This document shows positions 1 through 9,357 of a stretch of 64,000 nucleotides of DNA, in pieces. The DNA is taken from the NCBI RefSeq assembly GCF_947077765.1, contig NZ_CAMTTF010000003.1, positions 62,001 to 126,000 of the forward strand, given 5' to 3'. Source of the DNA: Salinibacter grassmerensis. Lineage in GTDB: Bacteria; Bacteroidota; Rhodothermia; Rhodothermales; Salinibacteraceae. Position numbers and translations under genes: made by a program. Position 1 is the first letter of the stretch. Each line of letters opens with the position of its first letter. The notes beneath the pieces are model-generated. The model saw nothing but the letters and a program-made list of their open reading frames with translations, was not told where the DNA came from and made no database searches.

Positions 1-308
1 ATGACAACCTCCGGCGGCCGTACTGGATCGAGGCGGGCGAGGCCCGCGTCTTTCCGTTTGCCGAACGGGTGACGCTCCAGAATCAGCTTGATAGCCTGGA
101 GGTTCTTCTCGAAGGGTACCGGTACCCCATCACCTCGACCGACGAGCAAGGGCGGGTCATCATTCGCCGGGACACGGCCGAGCAGTTTGCAGATACCCTC
201 CGTGGCCCCCCTCTCTCCATCCCGGAATCCCCCGACACGATCCGGGGCCAAGACTCGTTTCCAGATCCAGATACTACGTCCTCGGGGAGGGCTGGCGCGG
301 AGTCCTGA
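1..308 (+). CDS. Hypothetical protein, C-terminal fragment (gene starts before the window)
   Basis: An open frame runs in from the left edge (codons in register from base 3) and stops with TGA at 306-308, so about 101 C-terminal residues are visible. The stretch around GYRYPITSTDEQGRVIIRRD looks like beta-rich folded protein. The last 40 residues are Pro/Ser/Asp-rich and probably disordered. I do not recognise a family. The next reading frame can open with GTG directly after this TGA (tgaGTG at 306-311), so the two genes are nearly contiguous and may be co-transcribed. The protein start and its main domain lie outside the window. Confidence 0.6.
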   Translation, partial: DNLRRPYWIEAGEARVFPFAERVTLQNQLDSLEVLLEGYRYPITSTDEQGRVIIRRDTAEQFADTLRGPPLSIPESPDTIRGQDSFPDPDTTSSGRAGAES

Positions 309-440
309 GTGCTCGTGCGGATGCCCGAAAGGATCCTCTTTGTCCCTGTACGCATTCGGATTGTCCTTGGCATCACGTCACGGCCCGTCCCTCTGAACGT
401 CGAGGGACGACGGTCTTCGTCATTGGTTGCACGGTCCACT

Positions 441-3068
441 ATGGGACTTCTCGAGTTGCTCGGTTGGAGCCGGCGGACGCCTCAACCCGTGGGGCATGAC
501 CTCGAAACCGGGGACGGGTCCGAAGACCCTGAGGCCTGGAAGCGGTGGGCCCTGCGCGGAGGACTCTTTTTGGGCCTTGTGGCCCTCACTGTCGCGGCGT
601 TCCCACGGGGCGATTTTTACGAGTATACGGTCGAGGTGGGCGACACGTGGCGACAGTCTACACTCAGCGCCCCCTTTAACTTCCCCGTGTACCTCGATCA
701 AGAGCGTGTAGAGGCCCGGCGTGACACCGTTCGAGAGAATACGCCTCCGTATTTTCGCGAGGTGCAGGGGGCGTCACAGAAACTCACGCAAAACCGCGAC
801 ACCCTGCGTGGCCAATTGGATCGTATTCTGGAGGCCTACGCGAGTTACCGCTACCATCAACAACAGGGAGAACGGGAGGCCGCCCGTCAAGACTCCCTGG
901 ACTACGTCCGGCGTCGCCGGAATGCTCAGGTCACGCTTAGCGCTTCGCAGTGGGAGTACCTAGCAGCCGAGTACGCGGAGGACGTGCAGAACCTTCGCTC
1001 CCCCTCTCGCCAGTCTGCCGACCAGCCGTCATCCCGTCTGCACGGACGCCTGCTTGACGCGGCGTTCGAGGTGGGCGGACAGCTCTTGAGTCTCGGGGTT
1101 ATGAACCGGCCGCGCGATTCTGTGTTAACCGACGAGATTCTGGTCCGGAACCAACAGGACCAGACACAACGCAGGGTCCAAAAAGACAACCTTTATGGTC
1201 TCAACGAGGCGTTCGAGTACGCCGAGCGCCAGCTCCGCGAGAGGTTTTCTGCGAACCGGGAGCACTCCCGCGTCGCAGCCTCCTTCTTCCGGGCGATCTT
1301 CGTGCCGTCGCTCCAGTATCTCCGCGAAAATACGATGGAGGAGCGCGAACGGCGCGCCAAAAAAGTAACTGCTATCCAGGGAGGGGTGGAGGAAGGGGAA
1401 CCAATCGTACGGACGGGCCAGCGAGTCACCCAGGAAATCAAACGCAAACTCACCTCCCTCGAACGGGCGAAGAGTGATCAGCTTGGGTCCAACATCGTCG
1501 TGAAACAGTTGAGTGGGGAGGTTCTCTTCACCCTTCTTGGCTTTGGGTTCTTCTTCTTTTACCTGTATCTCCTCCGGCCCGAGATTTGGTCCAAAAACCG
1601 GGACCTAATTCTGATATCGGTGGTTCTTGCGTTCATCACTGCCCTCTACGGGATCGCGATTCGGACCCCTTGGTCCCTGTACGTGGTGCCCGTGCCGCTC
1701 GCGTCGGTGCTGCTCACCATCGTCTTTAATTCTCGCATCGCCCTCATTGGGACCCTGGTGCTGGCCCTGACCGGGGGGCAGATGTTGGGCCTCGACCTCG
1801 AGTACACAATCGCCACCTTCTTTGCCGGCGCGTTCGGGATCTTCAGCGTCCGGGACATAAAAAATCGAGGCCAGTTTTTCGTGAGTGGCGGACTGGCATT
1901 CGCCGGGTATGCGCTCGTGCTCTTTGCCACCTGGCTGTACCTCGACCTCCCCTTTGGACGTGTGGCGCCCGACCTGGCCTACGCGGCGATCGCCTCCGTC
2001 ATTACGATCACGGCGTCGCTGTTTTTGTGGGCCCTGGAGCGCACCTTCGACATCACCACGGACCTGACTCTGCTTGAGCTGTCGGACACGAACCGTCCGT
2101 TGCTTAAAGAGCTGAGTCTGCGGGCGCCCGGATCGTTCAATCATACGCTTCAGGTTGCCAACCTGGCCGAAGCCGCCGCCGACCGGATCGGGGCCCACGC
2201 GTTGCTGACTCGGGTGGGGGCGCTCTACCACGACATCGGCAAAATGAAGAAGCCGGAGTATTTCGTGGAGAACCAGCGCACGATGTCCAACCCCCACGAC
2301 GAGCTGAAGCCTCGGATGAGCGCCCTCATTATCGCAAGCCACGTGAAAGAGGGGGTCGAAATGGGGCAGGACGACGGGCTGCCCGAGCAGGTGCACAAGT
2401 TTATCCCCATGCACCACGGGACGGCACGAATCGAGTATTTCTACCAGAAGGCCCTCAGCCGAGCCGAGGACGGGGACCAATCCGTTCCGGAATCAGAGTT
2501 TCGCTATCCGGGGCCCAAGCCCGACTCGAAGGAAACCGGCATCCTGATGCTAGCCGATTCCGTAGAGGCCGCGAGTCGGAGTCTTGATGATCCGTCCCCC
2601 CGTCGCCTCGAGAACCTCATCGATCTTCTCTTCAGTGAGCGGATTGATGACGGGCAGCTCGACAACACGGACCTCACGTTCCGTGATCTCCGGTTGATTA
2701 AGGACACGTTCCTGAAGATGCTGCTTGGCATCTACCACGTGCGGGTCAAGTACCCGAACCAAGAAGAAGAATCCGCTGAGCCGGACTTCGAGGTGGTGTC
2801 CCTGCGGGCGGATCGGCCGTATGTCAACGTCTCCGTGGCCTACAGTCAGGACGCATGGGGAAACTGGATCGAGCCCGAACCGTCCTCGCCGGAGCGTTCG
2901 CGCAAAGAGCCGCGCCCTCAACTCGCAGACGCGTCTCCTCACTCCTCCGCCTACCCGGACGCGGAGGGGATGCCGGCAGATCAGAACGGGAGGGAGGAGC
3001 CTCCAGTGACGGAGGAGACGGCCGGGACGGAATCTGGGGACGAGGAGGCGCCCCCACAGGAAGGATAG
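441..3068 (+). CDS. 7TM-HD family membrane phosphohydrolase (PgpH-like, probable cyclic-di-AMP phosphodiesterase)
   Basis: Membrane protein of 875 residues. After a short cytoplasmic start and one membrane segment there is a long hydrophilic extracytoplasmic domain rich in Arg/Glu/Gln helices. A block of about seven hydrophobic segments follows (starting near FTLLGFGFFFFYLYLL), then a cytoplasmic HD domain with SFNHTLQVANLAE, the core LYHDIGKMKKPEYF, and MHHGT further on. This order (7TMR-HDED, 7TM, HD) is that of PgpH, which hydrolyses cyclic di-AMP. The C-terminal tail of about 70 residues is acidic and Pro-rich, as is common in salt-in halophiles. The frame is open from GTG 309, but I prefer ATG 441 (MGLLELLGW) because the extra 44 residues are Arg/Val-rich and unlike a protein N-terminus. 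It ends 7 bases from the convergent GntR gene. Confidence 0.88.
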   Translation: MGLLELLGWSRRTPQPVGHDLETGDGSEDPEAWKRWALRGGLFLGLVALTVAAFPRGDFYEYTVEVGDTWRQSTLSAPFNFPVYLDQERVEARRDTVRENTPPYFREVQGASQKLTQNRDTLRGQLDRILEAYASYRYHQQQGEREAARQDSLDYVRRRRNAQVTLSASQWEYLAAEYAEDVQNLRSPSRQSADQPSSRLHGRLLDAAFEVGGQLLSLGVMNRPRDSVLTDEILVRNQQDQTQRRVQKDNLYGLNEAFEYAERQLRERFSANREHSRVAASFFRAIFVPSLQYLRENTMEERERRAKKVTAIQGGVEEGEPIVRTGQRVTQEIKRKLTSLERAKSDQLGSNIVVKQLSGEVLFTLLGFGFFFFYLYLLRPEIWSKNRDLILISVVLAFITALYGIAIRTPWSLYVVPVPLASVLLTIVFNSRIALIGTLVLALTGGQMLGLDLEYTIATFFAGAFGIFSVRDIKNRGQFFVSGGLAFAGYALVLFATWLYLDLPFGRVAPDLAYAAIASVITITASLFLWALERTFDITTDLTLLELSDTNRPLLKELSLRAPGSFNHTLQVANLAEAAADRIGAHALLTRVGALYHDIGKMKKPEYFVENQRTMSNPHDELKPRMSALIIASHVKEGVEMGQDDGLPEQVHKFIPMHHGTARIEYFYQKALSRAEDGDQSVPESEFRYPGPKPDSKETGILMLADSVEAASRSLDDPSPRRLENLIDLLFSERIDDGQLDNTDLTFRDLRLIKDTFLKMLLGIYHVRVKYPNQEEESAEPDFEVVSLRADRPYVNVSVAYSQDAWGNWIEPEPSSPERSRKEPRPQLADASPHSSAYPDAEGMPADQNGREEPPVTEETAGTESGDEEAPPQEG

Positions 3069-3075
3069 TGGACCG

Positions 3076-4005
3076 TTACGCCGGCACGGCGTCGGCAATG
3101 GCCTCAATCGAGTCCTTGCTGACCAGCAGCTTCAGTTCTTCGACATCGTGGAGGGACTCGTCTAGGTAAGGGCGAAGGCGGCGCTGACTCGCCGGGGTCG
3201 CGAGCAACAGGTCCGTCTCTTGGACAAAGCTCTGCAGGTGGTCCGCTTTGCGATCGATCGACGCGGCAATGACCTGCCCATCGTAGGCTGTGTGGGACCG
3301 GAGCTCTTCCGACAAGGGGGGGATGGTATCTTGGTAGCGCGACACCAGTCCGAGCGTCTCCCGGTCGCGAAGTCGAGCCACCGTTTCAAGAACGGGGGGA
3401 GGAAGGTGAGTCGAAAACCCCATCGTGTCCGTCCTTGAGAGTGTTTCCAAGATCTCCGCGAGGCAAGGGTACGGTGAGAAGGCAAAGTCCGCGTCCTTGT
3501 GGCGCTCAATTTGAGAGAGTGAGACCGGCAAAACGGTTTTTTGGAGAGCAGTGCTCAGCTGGTCTGCACACATCCGATTCAACTCGTCATGAGGGCCTAC
3601 GGCAATAAGCTTGCGCTCCAGTCCCGCGTGGTCCAGCAGTGTGGCCTGTTCTTGGAAGAGGGACTCGATCTCTGTGTCACTAAGCCCCAATCCGACCAGT
3701 TGCTGTAGTGTGTCGTTGACGACTTTTGCCCCGCGTTCCATCCGTTCGCTCTTGGCCAGGGGCGTCCGCTCTCTGACGGTGTACCCACTTCCGACCTGAG
3801 AACTGAGAAGCCCCTCGTCTTCGAGCTCCTGATACGCCTTTCGAACCGTGTGAAATGAGATGTCGAGTTGATCGCCCAACGAACGAGTTGAGGGAAGCGT
3901 GTCGTTAACATTGTAATGCCCGGACGCGATGAGGTATCGGAGTTGATTGACGAGCTGCTCTCGGACCGACACGTTCGCGTCGGGGTCAATGTCTAAAGTC
4001 GACAT
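3076..4005 (-). CDS. GntR-family transcriptional regulator with long effector domain
   Basis: DNA-binding regulator of about 309 residues. The N-terminus is a clear GntR winged helix: VREQLVNQLRYLIASG, LPSTRSLGDQLDISFHTV, AYQELEDEGLLSSQVGSG. The C-terminal 230 residues do not look like the usual FadR, HutC or aminotransferase (MocR) domains, and I cannot name the ligand. The frame can be extended to GTG 4083, which sits directly after the TAG stop of the upstream minus-strand gene (TAGGTG) and would be translationally coupled. The winged helix begins right at ATG 4005, so I take that as the start. One of the three perfect copies of the dispersed motif lies at 4017-4030, just upstream of this ATG; with the longer start it would be coding. 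Confidence 0.83.
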   Translation of the reverse strand: MSTLDIDPDANVSVREQLVNQLRYLIASGHYNVNDTLPSTRSLGDQLDISFHTVRKAYQELEDEGLLSSQVGSGYTVRERTPLAKSERMERGAKVVNDTLQQLVGLGLSDTEIESLFQEQATLLDHAGLERKLIAVGPHDELNRMCADQLSTALQKTVLPVSLSQIERHKDADFAFSPYPCLAEILETLSRTDTMGFSTHLPPPVLETVARLRDRETLGLVSRYQDTIPPLSEELRSHTAYDGQVIAASIDRKADHLQSFVQETDLLLATPASQRRLRPYLDESLHDVEELKLLVSKDSIEAIADAVPA

Positions 4006-4016
4006 GTCCGTTAACT

Positions 4017-4030
4017 CCGTTATTGCAAAG
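4017..4030 (+). repeat. Dispersed polar motif, copy 1 (perfect)
   Basis: CCGTTATTGCAAAG on the plus strand, 14/14 to the consensus drawn from this window. It lies 11 bases upstream of the preferred ATG of the GntR gene on the other strand. Confidence 0.75.
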
Positions 4031-4083
4031 TAAAATAGGTTGCTCTTGTCCCAACGGCGCTTGGACGTAGGTGTATCGTTCAC

Positions 4084-4554
4084 CTACGTGTGCGACGACG
4101 CCTCCTGGGGCCGAAACGACTCGCGCGCAGCGTCGCGGAGCGCCTCAAACCCCGGCCACTGAGTTGGCTGGAGTAGATATGTCGTGCGTCCCACCGCAAG
4201 TTCGACGTCGAATGATGTCGTGCGCACGTTGAAGACGGGCTTCCACTCTCGGGGGCGACCGACCAGCACGTCGTAGACACTCCGGATGGCCGCCTGGCCG
4301 GGGCGAAAGCTCACCTCGGCAGGGGTTCGGCTCAGGGAGAAGTGCGTCCACACCGTCGCTAGGGCGATGGCAGCGGGGAGCCCCCAGACGAGATACGCCC
4401 AAATGGGCTGTTCGAGGAGAGCCGAGGTGGTGGCGCCCACCATCAGCGGGACGGTACACACCCCGAGAGGAGGGCCCAAGAACCGTGTATAGACCAGTCC
4501 CCACGAGTCTTCTCCGGGATGGTGAGTGCTCTCAAAAACGGTGGCCACATCCAT
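4084..4554 (-). CDS. Hypothetical small membrane protein
   Basis: A 156-residue protein with two adjacent hydrophobic segments in the first half (roughly residues 25-50 and 53-72, LGVCTVPLMVGATTSALL and WAYLVWGLPAAIALATVW). A soluble C-terminal part of about 80 residues contains the pattern TSFDVELAVGRTTYLLQPTQWPGFEALRD split over two strands and a helix, PH-domain-like in feel. I do not recognise the family. It lies 66 bases downstream of the P5C dehydrogenase gene and its TAG stop abuts a possible GTG start of the GntR gene, so the three may form one minus-strand unit. Confidence 0.6.
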   Translation of the reverse strand: MDVATVFESTHHPGEDSWGLVYTRFLGPPLGVCTVPLMVGATTSALLEQPIWAYLVWGLPAAIALATVWTHFSLSRTPAEVSFRPGQAAIRSVYDVLVGRPREWKPVFNVRTTSFDVELAVGRTTYLLQPTQWPGFEALRDAARESFRPQEASSHT

Positions 4555-4620
4555 CGGGGCGGTACCATGAGGGATAGAATGTCGGTCCCTGGTCTTCTCG
4601 TCGACCCGGTCCTCCCGTTC

Positions 4621-6306
4621 CTACGCGACCGCACCGTCCCCGGCTTCTCGAGGGGCTTCTGTCGTCTCCGCAGCGTCGGGTTGATTCCAGGCGTATCCGT
4701 AGTGGGTGGGCGGGTTCAGGTTCTCTTTGATGGCGCGAGGGGAGACCCATCGCATGAGGTTGGAGGCAGATCCGGCCTTGTCGTTGGTTCCCGACCGTCG
4801 AGCTCCACCGAAGGGTTGCTCCCCGACCACCGCGCCGGTCGGCTTGTCGTTGATGTAAAAGTTGCCGGCGGCCTGTTCGAGAACGTCACTCGCCAACTTG
4901 ATGGCCGCACGATCGCGCGCGAAGATCGCGCCGGTGAGTCCGTACGGGGAGGTCTCATCCACCAGGGTGAGGGTAGAAGCAAATTCTTCGTCCGGATACA
5001 CGTAGACCGTCGTCACGGGCCCGAAGATTTCCTCGCACATGGTCGTTTCTTTCGGGGCGTGAGCGCGGATGATCGTCGGCTCGATGAAGTACCCGGTTGA
5101 GTCGTCATAGTCTCCCCCGTAGATAACCTCGGCGTCGTCGGACTCACGGGCCTGCTCGATGTAGCCCACAATCTTGTCAAACGCCCGCTGGTCGATGACC
5201 GCATTCAGGAAGTTGGTAAAGTCTTCTGGCGGGCCGACGTTGACTTCGTCCAACTGGGTCGTGAGTTCGTGCCGAACATCCGGCCAGATCGACTCGGGCA
5301 TGTAGAGCCGGGAGGCGGCGGAGCACTTCTGCCCCTGATATTCGAATGAGCCGCGCAAAATAGCAGTTGCCAGCTGCTCGACGTGGGCTGAAGGGTGCCC
5401 GACGATGAAGTCTTTGCCCCCCGTTTCCCCGACAATGGTCGGGTAGGTCCGGTACGTGTCCAGGTTGTCGCCAATCGTGGACCAGAGGTGGTCAAACGTC
5501 CCGACCGATCCCGTGAAGTGGAGGCCCGCAAAATGTTCAGACTGCAGTGCGGGTGTGCCCACTGCCGCGCCGTCGTCGGCCGGCAGCATGTTGATCACGC
5601 CGGGGGGAAGGCCTGCCTCCTCTAGGATCTTGTAGAAGAAAAACGCCGAGTACACGGATCGAGAGGCCGGCTTCCACAGCACCGTGTTGCCCATCAGGGC
5701 AGGGGCCGTCGGAAGATTGCCCTGGATGGCAGTGAAGTTGAAGGGCGTGACGGCGAGCACGAAGCCTTCGAGCGGCCGGTACTGCATCTGATTCCAGATG
5801 CCCTGCGAGTCATTCGGCTGGTCGCGGTAAATCTGTTCCGCGTAGTGGACATTAAACCGGAGGAAGTCGATGAGCTCGCAGGCCGCGTCGATCTCGGCCT
5901 GGTGGATGCTTTTCCCCTGTCCCAACATCGTCGCCGCGTTGAGGGTATCCCGGTAGGGCCCGGCAATCAGGTCGGCGGCGCGAAGGAAAATGGCAGCTCG
6001 ATCCGAAAAGTCCATCGCGGCCCATTCGGCCTTCGCCTCCATGGCCGCGTTGATCGCGTCGTCGACGGCGTCGCCCCCAGACTGGTGCACCTCCCCAAGC
6101 ACGTGCTGGTGATCATGAGGGGGAACGACCTCGGAGGTCGAGCCCGGATACACAGGGGTTCCCCCAATGAAGGCAGGGATTTCGATGGTCTGGTTTTTCA
6201 GTTCCCTGAGTCGCTCCTGAACGGACCGACGGTCTTCTGATCCGGGTGCATAGGAGCGAACCGGTTCGTTCTCTGGGGAGGGCGCTTCGGGATATGCGTT
6301 CTTCAT
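4621..6306 (-). CDS. pruA: L-glutamate gamma-semialdehyde (1-pyrroline-5-carboxylate) dehydrogenase
   Basis: Aldehyde dehydrogenase of 561 residues that oxidises glutamate semialdehyde to glutamate, the second step of proline catabolism. The catalytic cysteine is in YQGQKCSAASRLY, the general-base glutamate in IVGETGGKDF, and the coenzyme stretch in FTGSVGTFDHLW. The length and the N-terminal extension (LRELKNQTIEIPAFIGG) fit the stand-alone PruA type of about 540-560 residues rather than the PutA fusion. The start is set at ATG 6306 (MKNAYPEAPSPENEP); the frame extends to 6417 but the added residues are low-quality. No proline dehydrogenase gene is visible in the window. The gene is divergent from the permease that follows. 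Confidence 0.9.
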   Translation of the reverse strand: MKNAYPEAPSPENEPVRSYAPGSEDRRSVQERLRELKNQTIEIPAFIGGTPVYPGSTSEVVPPHDHQHVLGEVHQSGGDAVDDAINAAMEAKAEWAAMDFSDRAAIFLRAADLIAGPYRDTLNAATMLGQGKSIHQAEIDAACELIDFLRFNVHYAEQIYRDQPNDSQGIWNQMQYRPLEGFVLAVTPFNFTAIQGNLPTAPALMGNTVLWKPASRSVYSAFFFYKILEEAGLPPGVINMLPADDGAAVGTPALQSEHFAGLHFTGSVGTFDHLWSTIGDNLDTYRTYPTIVGETGGKDFIVGHPSAHVEQLATAILRGSFEYQGQKCSAASRLYMPESIWPDVRHELTTQLDEVNVGPPEDFTNFLNAVIDQRAFDKIVGYIEQARESDDAEVIYGGDYDDSTGYFIEPTIIRAHAPKETTMCEEIFGPVTTVYVYPDEEFASTLTLVDETSPYGLTGAIFARDRAAIKLASDVLEQAAGNFYINDKPTGAVVGEQPFGGARRSGTNDKAGSASNLMRWVSPRAIKENLNPPTHYGYAWNQPDAAETTEAPREAGDGAVA

Positions 6307-6484
6307 GGGAGAGGGGTAAGAGCAATGGACTGTTCGAGAAACGTAATCTATGCCTGAAATACGGGAGGGAGACTGTTCATGTTCGTCCCCGGTGGGGCTG
6401 GATCTTCTTTCCGGCAATCCTGTAGCGGAAACGGATTTGAACTGCTACTTCGCGTCTGCTCCCCACACCGGTTCATTCTGGTTC

Positions 6485-7735
6485 GTGCCCGTTCGCTTTG
6501 AGCGCTTTATGTCCCTCCGGTACCTCTGGGGGGCTGAGGGACGAGAAGAGGGGCGGAGCTTTCTGCGATTTATTATTTATGTGGCTGTCGGGGGGGTCAC
6601 GCTGGGGGTGGCCGCGCTCCTCCTTGCCCTCGCAATCGTTCGTGGGTTCAGCGAAGAGATTGAAGAGAAAATCGTGGGGTTCGGAGCGCACATTCAGGTA
6701 TCCAGCTACGTCCAGGACGAGCCGCTGGACCAAGGTGAGTCGCTTCGGAGCCAGCTTCGTCAGATGAAGGGCATCTCTGCGGTCTCTCCGGTGGTTGAAC
6801 AGCCGGTGCTGCTCCGCCGCTCGGAGGATGCAATCGATGGGGTGGTGCTACTGGGAATGGACCGGCTTCCCTCGTACCTGGAGCGACGGGTTGAGGTCGG
6901 GGATTTTGACGTTGACGCCGAGGGGGGAGACGAGCCAGGCCTCGTCGTGGGACGGGAGATGGCCACCCGACTCGGCCTATCGGTTGGGGACCGTGTAACC
7001 GCGTTTTCCCTGCAGCAGGGGGAGAGTGGTATGTCAATGAGGGAACAGCGCCCCCGCGTCAAGCAGTTTCGGATCCGCGGCATTTACGACACGTCGCTGC
7101 AAGACATCGACGATGTATATGTCTTCAGCAATACCTCTGTCGCCCGGCGCCTGGGAAACGTGACCGCTCCGTCCGTCAGCCGGTTTAACGTTACAGTGAC
7201 CGACCCATCCCGCATTGATTCGCTGGCGGCGCAGATTGAGAACCGGTTCGGCTTTCCGGTGTCCGCTCGCACTATTTATCAGCAATACGCAGGGCTCTTC
7301 GCCTGGGTTGACCTGCAACAGAGCATCATCCCGCTTGTGATTGGGGTCATTGTCATCGTTGCCGCCTTCAACATCGTTGGGACGCTCTTGATGCTGATCC
7401 TCGAAAAAACCCGTGAGATTGGCATTCTCAAAGGCCTAGGCACCTCGGGCCGCACGCTGAAGCGACTCTTCCTTGTTTTGGGCCTCTTAATTGGCACCGT
7501 CGGGACGAGTCTCGGAACGGTCCTGGCGCTCACCTTCGCGCTTCTGCAACAGCACTTCGGATTGATCTCGCTCCCCGCCGAGGCATACTACATGACTACA
7601 GCGCCGATTGGTCTGAACCCACTCGACTTTCTGGTGGTGGCGGTCGTGACCATCTTCCTATGCGGGGCGGCTGCCTACATCCCTGCACGAGTGGCCGCAC
7701 GGGTTGAACCCGTGAAGGCCATCCGCTTCGAATAA
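6485..7735 (+). CDS. LolC/LolE-type (FtsX/MacB superfamily) ABC transporter permease
   Basis: Membrane protein of about 416 residues. One transmembrane helix follows the start (FIIYVAVGGVTLGVAALLLALAI in two parts), then a periplasmic MacB-like domain of about 230 residues, then an FtsX domain with three helices (LVIGVIVIVAAFNIVGTLLM; LKRLFLVLGLLIGTVGTSLG; FLVVAVVTIFLCGAAAY). The motif EKTREIGILKGLG between helices two and three is typical of LolC/E subunits that move lipoproteins out of the inner membrane. No partner ATPase is adjacent. The frame is open from ATG 6350. The family alignment (FERFMSLRYLWG at the N-terminus) favours GTG 6485 or ATG 6509; I use 6485. The substrate is inferred from the family only. 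Confidence 0.82.
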   Translation: MPVRFERFMSLRYLWGAEGREEGRSFLRFIIYVAVGGVTLGVAALLLALAIVRGFSEEIEEKIVGFGAHIQVSSYVQDEPLDQGESLRSQLRQMKGISAVSPVVEQPVLLRRSEDAIDGVVLLGMDRLPSYLERRVEVGDFDVDAEGGDEPGLVVGREMATRLGLSVGDRVTAFSLQQGESGMSMREQRPRVKQFRIRGIYDTSLQDIDDVYVFSNTSVARRLGNVTAPSVSRFNVTVTDPSRIDSLAAQIENRFGFPVSARTIYQQYAGLFAWVDLQQSIIPLVIGVIVIVAAFNIVGTLLMLILEKTREIGILKGLGTSGRTLKRLFLVLGLLIGTVGTSLGTVLALTFALLQQHFGLISLPAEAYYMTTAPIGLNPLDFLVVAVVTIFLCGAAAYIPARVAARVEPVKAIRFE

Positions 7736-7786
7736 ACAGACGCACCCAGCTTTACTCGACTCTTCTTCAACGATCCGATCCTCCAC

Positions 7787-8272
7787 ATGAGCACGACTCA
7801 CCCGCTTTCCAAGGGAGACCGCGCCCCGAACTTTACGCTCTACACGGACGAGGCACAGCCGTGGGAACTGTCCGATCATCTCGATCAGCCCGTCGTCCTT
7901 CTGTTCTTCCCCGGCGCGTTCACCAGTGTGTGCACGACGGAGTTGAATGCCGTAAACAATGACCTCGGCTCATTCGACCCGGCACACGTCGTTGGCATCT
8001 CGACGGACTCTCCGGCCGTTCTTTCGGAGTTCCGATCCACGCAGCAGTTTGACTTTCCTCTCCTTAGCGACCACGACGCGGAAGTCTGTGCAGAGTACGG
8101 GGCGAAGTACGATCAGAATTTCACCGATATGGAACTGGACCGCGTCGCCAAACGGTCGGCCTTTATTGTTGACGAGGCAGGCACGATCCAGTACGCCGAA
8201 ATCCTTGATGATGCGGGTCAGCACCCGGACTTCGATGCCCTGAAGGAGACCGTTCAGCGATTACATGAGTAG
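7787..8272 (+). CDS. Peroxiredoxin (AhpC/TSA family)
   Basis: Thiol peroxidase of 161 residues that reduces hydrogen peroxide and organic hydroperoxides in the cytoplasm. The peroxidatic cysteine is C49 in FFPGAFTSVCTTEL, with the usual Pro and Thr before it. C101 (DAEVCAEYGAKY) is the only other cysteine and could be a resolving residue. Length and the late FIVDEAGTIQYAEI strand pair match the AhpE/BCP-type subgroup. It stands alone, 51 bases after the permease, and may share its transcript. Reductant unknown. Confidence 0.9.
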   Translation: MSTTHPLSKGDRAPNFTLYTDEAQPWELSDHLDQPVVLLFFPGAFTSVCTTELNAVNNDLGSFDPAHVVGISTDSPAVLSEFRSTQQFDFPLLSDHDAEVCAEYGAKYDQNFTDMELDRVAKRSAFIVDEAGTIQYAEILDDAGQHPDFDALKETVQRLHE

Positions 8273-8296
8273 GGCACCGGCTGGAGACCTTAACGT

Positions 8297-8310
8297 CTGT
8301 TATTGCATGA
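8297..8310 (+). repeat. Dispersed polar motif, copy 2 (degenerate)
   Basis: CTGTTATTGCATGA, 10/14 to the consensus, with the GTTATTGCA core intact, in the 242-base gap after the peroxiredoxin gene. I see no other supported feature in that gap. Confidence 0.5.
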
Positions 8311-8514
8311 CGCCATGTGCGAACAACAGTGCCAACAGGCCTTGATCTCACCCAGTTGGACCACTACACTAAAAGACATCCACTCTTCCTTCACTGCTCA
8401 TGAGGGAACTGGAGAGACGGTGTCCTCTGTGGCCTGCGCCGTTGAAATGGGCTGGAGGGTCCAGGGCGCAGGCCCGTTGAGGCATCGGTCCGTATGTCCC
8501 TGTCCTAGTGTCTA

Positions 8515-9357
8515 GTGCCCGTGAGAGCTGCCTATCTCCAATTTGCCCCGGCGTATCTTGAGGTGGATCAGAACCTTGCCGCGGTCGAGTCGCTACTTCG
8601 TTCCGTGGAAGCAGATCTGATTGTTCTGCCCGAGTTGTTTACGTCCGGGTACTTCTTTCAGTCAAAAGACGATTTGGAAAAGGTTGCCGAGCCGATCCCG
8701 AACGGGCAGTCCGTGGCTGCGCTGCGGTCTTGGGCCGACGCGCTCGGGGCAACGCTCGTGGCGGGGCTGGCGGAGCGGGACGGAGACAATTTTTACAACA
8801 GCGCGGTGATTGTTCGGCCCGACGGTCGGGTAGACACGTACCGCAAGGTTCACCTCTTCTACGAGGAGACGACCCTGTTCGAGCCCGGGGACCTGGGCTT
8901 TCGGGTCTTTGAGGTGGACTCCTCAGCGGGGACATCGTACCGTCTCGGGGTCATGGTCTGCTTCGACTGGTATTTTCCCGAGGCAGCCCGCACGCTTGCT
9001 CTCAGAGGGGCAGACGTGATTGCACATCCCTCGAACCTGGTCCTTCCACACTGTCCCGATTCCATGCCGGTTCGGGCCCGTGAGAACCACGTGTTCACCA
9101 TTACGGCCAACCGGCACGGACGAGAAGAAAAGGAGGGGGAGTCCCTCCGCTTTATTGGGATGAGCGAAGTGTGTGGCCCCTCGGGCACCATTTTGACGCG
9201 GGCCGAAGAGTCGGCGAACGTGGTGGGGATTGTTGAGGTTGATCCACACGAGGCCCGGGACCGTGGCATCAATGCCCACAACGACGTGCTTGGGGACCGT
9301 CGCCCCGATACGTACGCCACAGATCCGATGGGGGCGACGGTAACGCCGAGCGGTTAG
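8515..9357 (+). CDS. Carbon-nitrogen hydrolase (nitrilase superfamily amidase)
   Basis: Amidohydrolase of 280 residues with the complete Glu-Lys-Cys triad of the nitrilase superfamily: E40 (LIVLPELFTSGYF), K111 (TYRKVHLFYEE) and C149 (LGVMVCFDWYFPE). The overall length is that of omega-amidase or N-carbamoyl-amidase-like members. The exact amide substrate cannot be read from sequence. The start is GTG 8515 (MPVRAAYLQFAP), which begins at the first strand of the fold. Its 3' end overlaps the convergent purC gene by four bases. Confidence 0.87.
   Translation: MPVRAAYLQFAPAYLEVDQNLAAVESLLRSVEADLIVLPELFTSGYFFQSKDDLEKVAEPIPNGQSVAALRSWADALGATLVAGLAERDGDNFYNSAVIVRPDGRVDTYRKVHLFYEETTLFEPGDLGFRVFEVDSSAGTSYRLGVMVCFDWYFPEAARTLALRGADVIAHPSNLVLPHCPDSMPVRARENHVFTITANRHGREEKEGESLRFIGMSEVCGPSGTILTRAEESANVVGIVEVDPHEARDRGINAHNDVLGDRRPDTYATDPMGATVTPSG

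Noticed and set aside
3077-3092. Small palindrome ACGCCG-GCA-CGGCGT as a terminator between convergent genes
   Set aside because: It lies inside the end of the GntR coding region and has no T-run.
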